A stretch of 48,125 nt of DNA, taken from positions 1 to 48,125 of the forward strand of contig JBBDSV010000024.1 of NCBI GenBank assembly GCA_040904785.1. Direction: 5' to 3'. Within the stretch, counting starts at the first letter, position 1; every line of letters starts with the position of its first letter. The notes beneath the pieces were generated by a model. That model had not been told where the DNA came from, ran no database searches, and worked only from the letters and a program-made list of their open reading frames with translations. Made by a program: the position numbers and the translations under genes. This stretch comes from JBBDSV01 sp040904785. Lineage in GTDB: Bacteria; Actinomycetota; Nitriliruptoria; Nitriliruptorales; Nitriliruptoraceae. Of the stretch, positions 47,618 to 48,125 are shown in pieces.

Positions 47618-48125
47618 TCACCACTGGTCCGCCAGGCGCCGTGCAGCTGCAGCGACCGCACCGAACGGGTCGGCGCCGGGACCGTTGGGTGAGGCGACCG
47701 CGAGTCGCTCGACCTCGGGCGCGTCGGTCGCGGCACGACCCACGACTGCCCCGAAGGCGAGGCCGCCGGCCATCGCGCGATCGCGGATCTCCCCCACGAC
47801 CTTGCCATGAAGCGAGGTCGCGTCGATCTGCCCCTCGCCGGTCACCACGGCATCGGCGGTAGCAAGCGCAGCATCAAGCCCAACGAGCTCGGCGACGGCT
47901 GCGGCGCCGGCGCTGATGTGTGCACCGATCCCGCAGGCGAGACCGAATGCAAGGCCGCCGGCCGCACCAGCGCCGGCAGTGGCACGCACGCCTGCTCCGC
48001 CGGCGAGATCGCGCTCGGCGACGTCGGCCCACCGCCTGATGCTGCGGTCCAGGTCGGCCACCGCCTCCGCGTCGGCTCCCTTCTGTGGGCCGAACATCGC
48101 GGCTGCTGCGTCAAGCGGAATGTCG
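47618..48125 (-). CDS. Glycerate kinase, C-terminal part (cut by window edge)
   Basis: This partial frame covers the last about 168 residues; the 5' end lies beyond 48125. AAMFGPQKGAD, GAGAAGGLAFGLACGIGAHI and DAVVTGEGQIDATSLHGKVVGEI are diagnostic of the GarK/GlxK family that phosphorylates glycerate. The stop is at 47618. Adjacency to erpA matches the Rv2204c-Rv2205c pair. Confidence 0.93.
   Translation of the reverse strand, partial: DIPLDAAAAMFGPQKGADAEAVADLDRSIRRWADVAERDLAGGAGVRATAGAGAAGGLAFGLACGIGAHISAGAAAVAELVGLDAALATADAVVTGEGQIDATSLHGKVVGEIRDRAMAGGLAFGAVVGRAATDAPEVERLAVASPNGPGADPFGAVAAAARRLADQW

Noticed and set aside
1..48125. CRISPR arrays, insertion sequences, phage or conjugative genes
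   Set aside because: I saw no regular repeat-spacer pattern, transposase, integrase or phage motif. Codon and base use look even through the window.

Overview
The window comes from a high-GC actinobacterium. Evidence for this is the gene order (DUF1844-type gene, infC-rpmI-rplT, a SpoU rRNA methylase, pheST, argCJBDFRGH, a 3-methyladenine glycosylase), a mycobacterial-type hisE-hisG pair, a PimB'-like mannosyltransferase, a PASTA-domain Ser/Thr kinase, frequent GTG starts and extended TANNNT -10 boxes. A PolX polymerase and a class I-beta DAHP synthase point to a deep lineage such as Acidimicrobiia or Nitriliruptoria rather than Mycobacteriales or Streptomyces. That placement is inference.

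Positions 1-18449 lie almost wholly on the minus strand. The first 47 bases are the 5' end of a 16S rRNA gene, preceded by a leader of about 500 bp with two good tandem promoters and several UUCG-capped hairpins. Upstream of this is a complete arginine operon, argC-J-B-D-F-R-G-H, running on into polX and a DNA glycosylase gene and led by overlapping ARG-box dyads at 11671-11696. Next comes a translation block: DUF1844-type gene, infC (apparently starting at a rare AUC codon), rpmI, rplT, trmH-family methylase, pheS, pheT and arfB.

Positions 18602-25800 hold hisE-hisG, then poorly characterised envelope genes: an orphan OpuAC-type binding lipoprotein, a thioredoxin-like lipoprotein with a CX4C motif, a coiled-coil lipoprotein and two small hypotheticals. 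A PASTA kinase and a zinc-ribbon membrane protein with a discoidin-like ectodomain follow.

Positions 25944-30535 start with the clearest regulatory find. This is an apparently leaderless 26-codon leader peptide containing Tyr, Phe-Phe, Trp, Tyr and Phe codons, followed by a strong intrinsic terminator and a DAHP synthase gene, that is, a classical ribosome-mediated attenuator. Threonine aldolase, phosphofructokinase, MsrB and a PlsC-type acyltransferase follow.

Positions 30689-35771 carry a four-gene minus-strand operon with 4-nt overlaps: zinc-finger membrane protein, ROK sugar kinase, a catalytically degenerate endonuclease/exonuclease/phosphatase (EEP) protein and an S9 peptidase. It is divergent from a large membrane protein carrying an intact EEP domain.

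Positions 37654-48125 hold pimB', a zinc-ribbon protein, DUF309, mutM, a DnaQ-GIY-YIG fusion, a CsaA-like protein, trpD, a response regulator, cysteine desulfurase, a universal-stress-like protein, TusA, an ErpA-type Fe-S carrier and a truncated glycerate kinase. Parts of this order match the Mycobacterium tuberculosis Rv2188c-Rv2205c region as I remember it, but without the cytochrome bcc/aa3 genes. I saw no tRNA genes, insertion sequences, prophage or CRISPR array.
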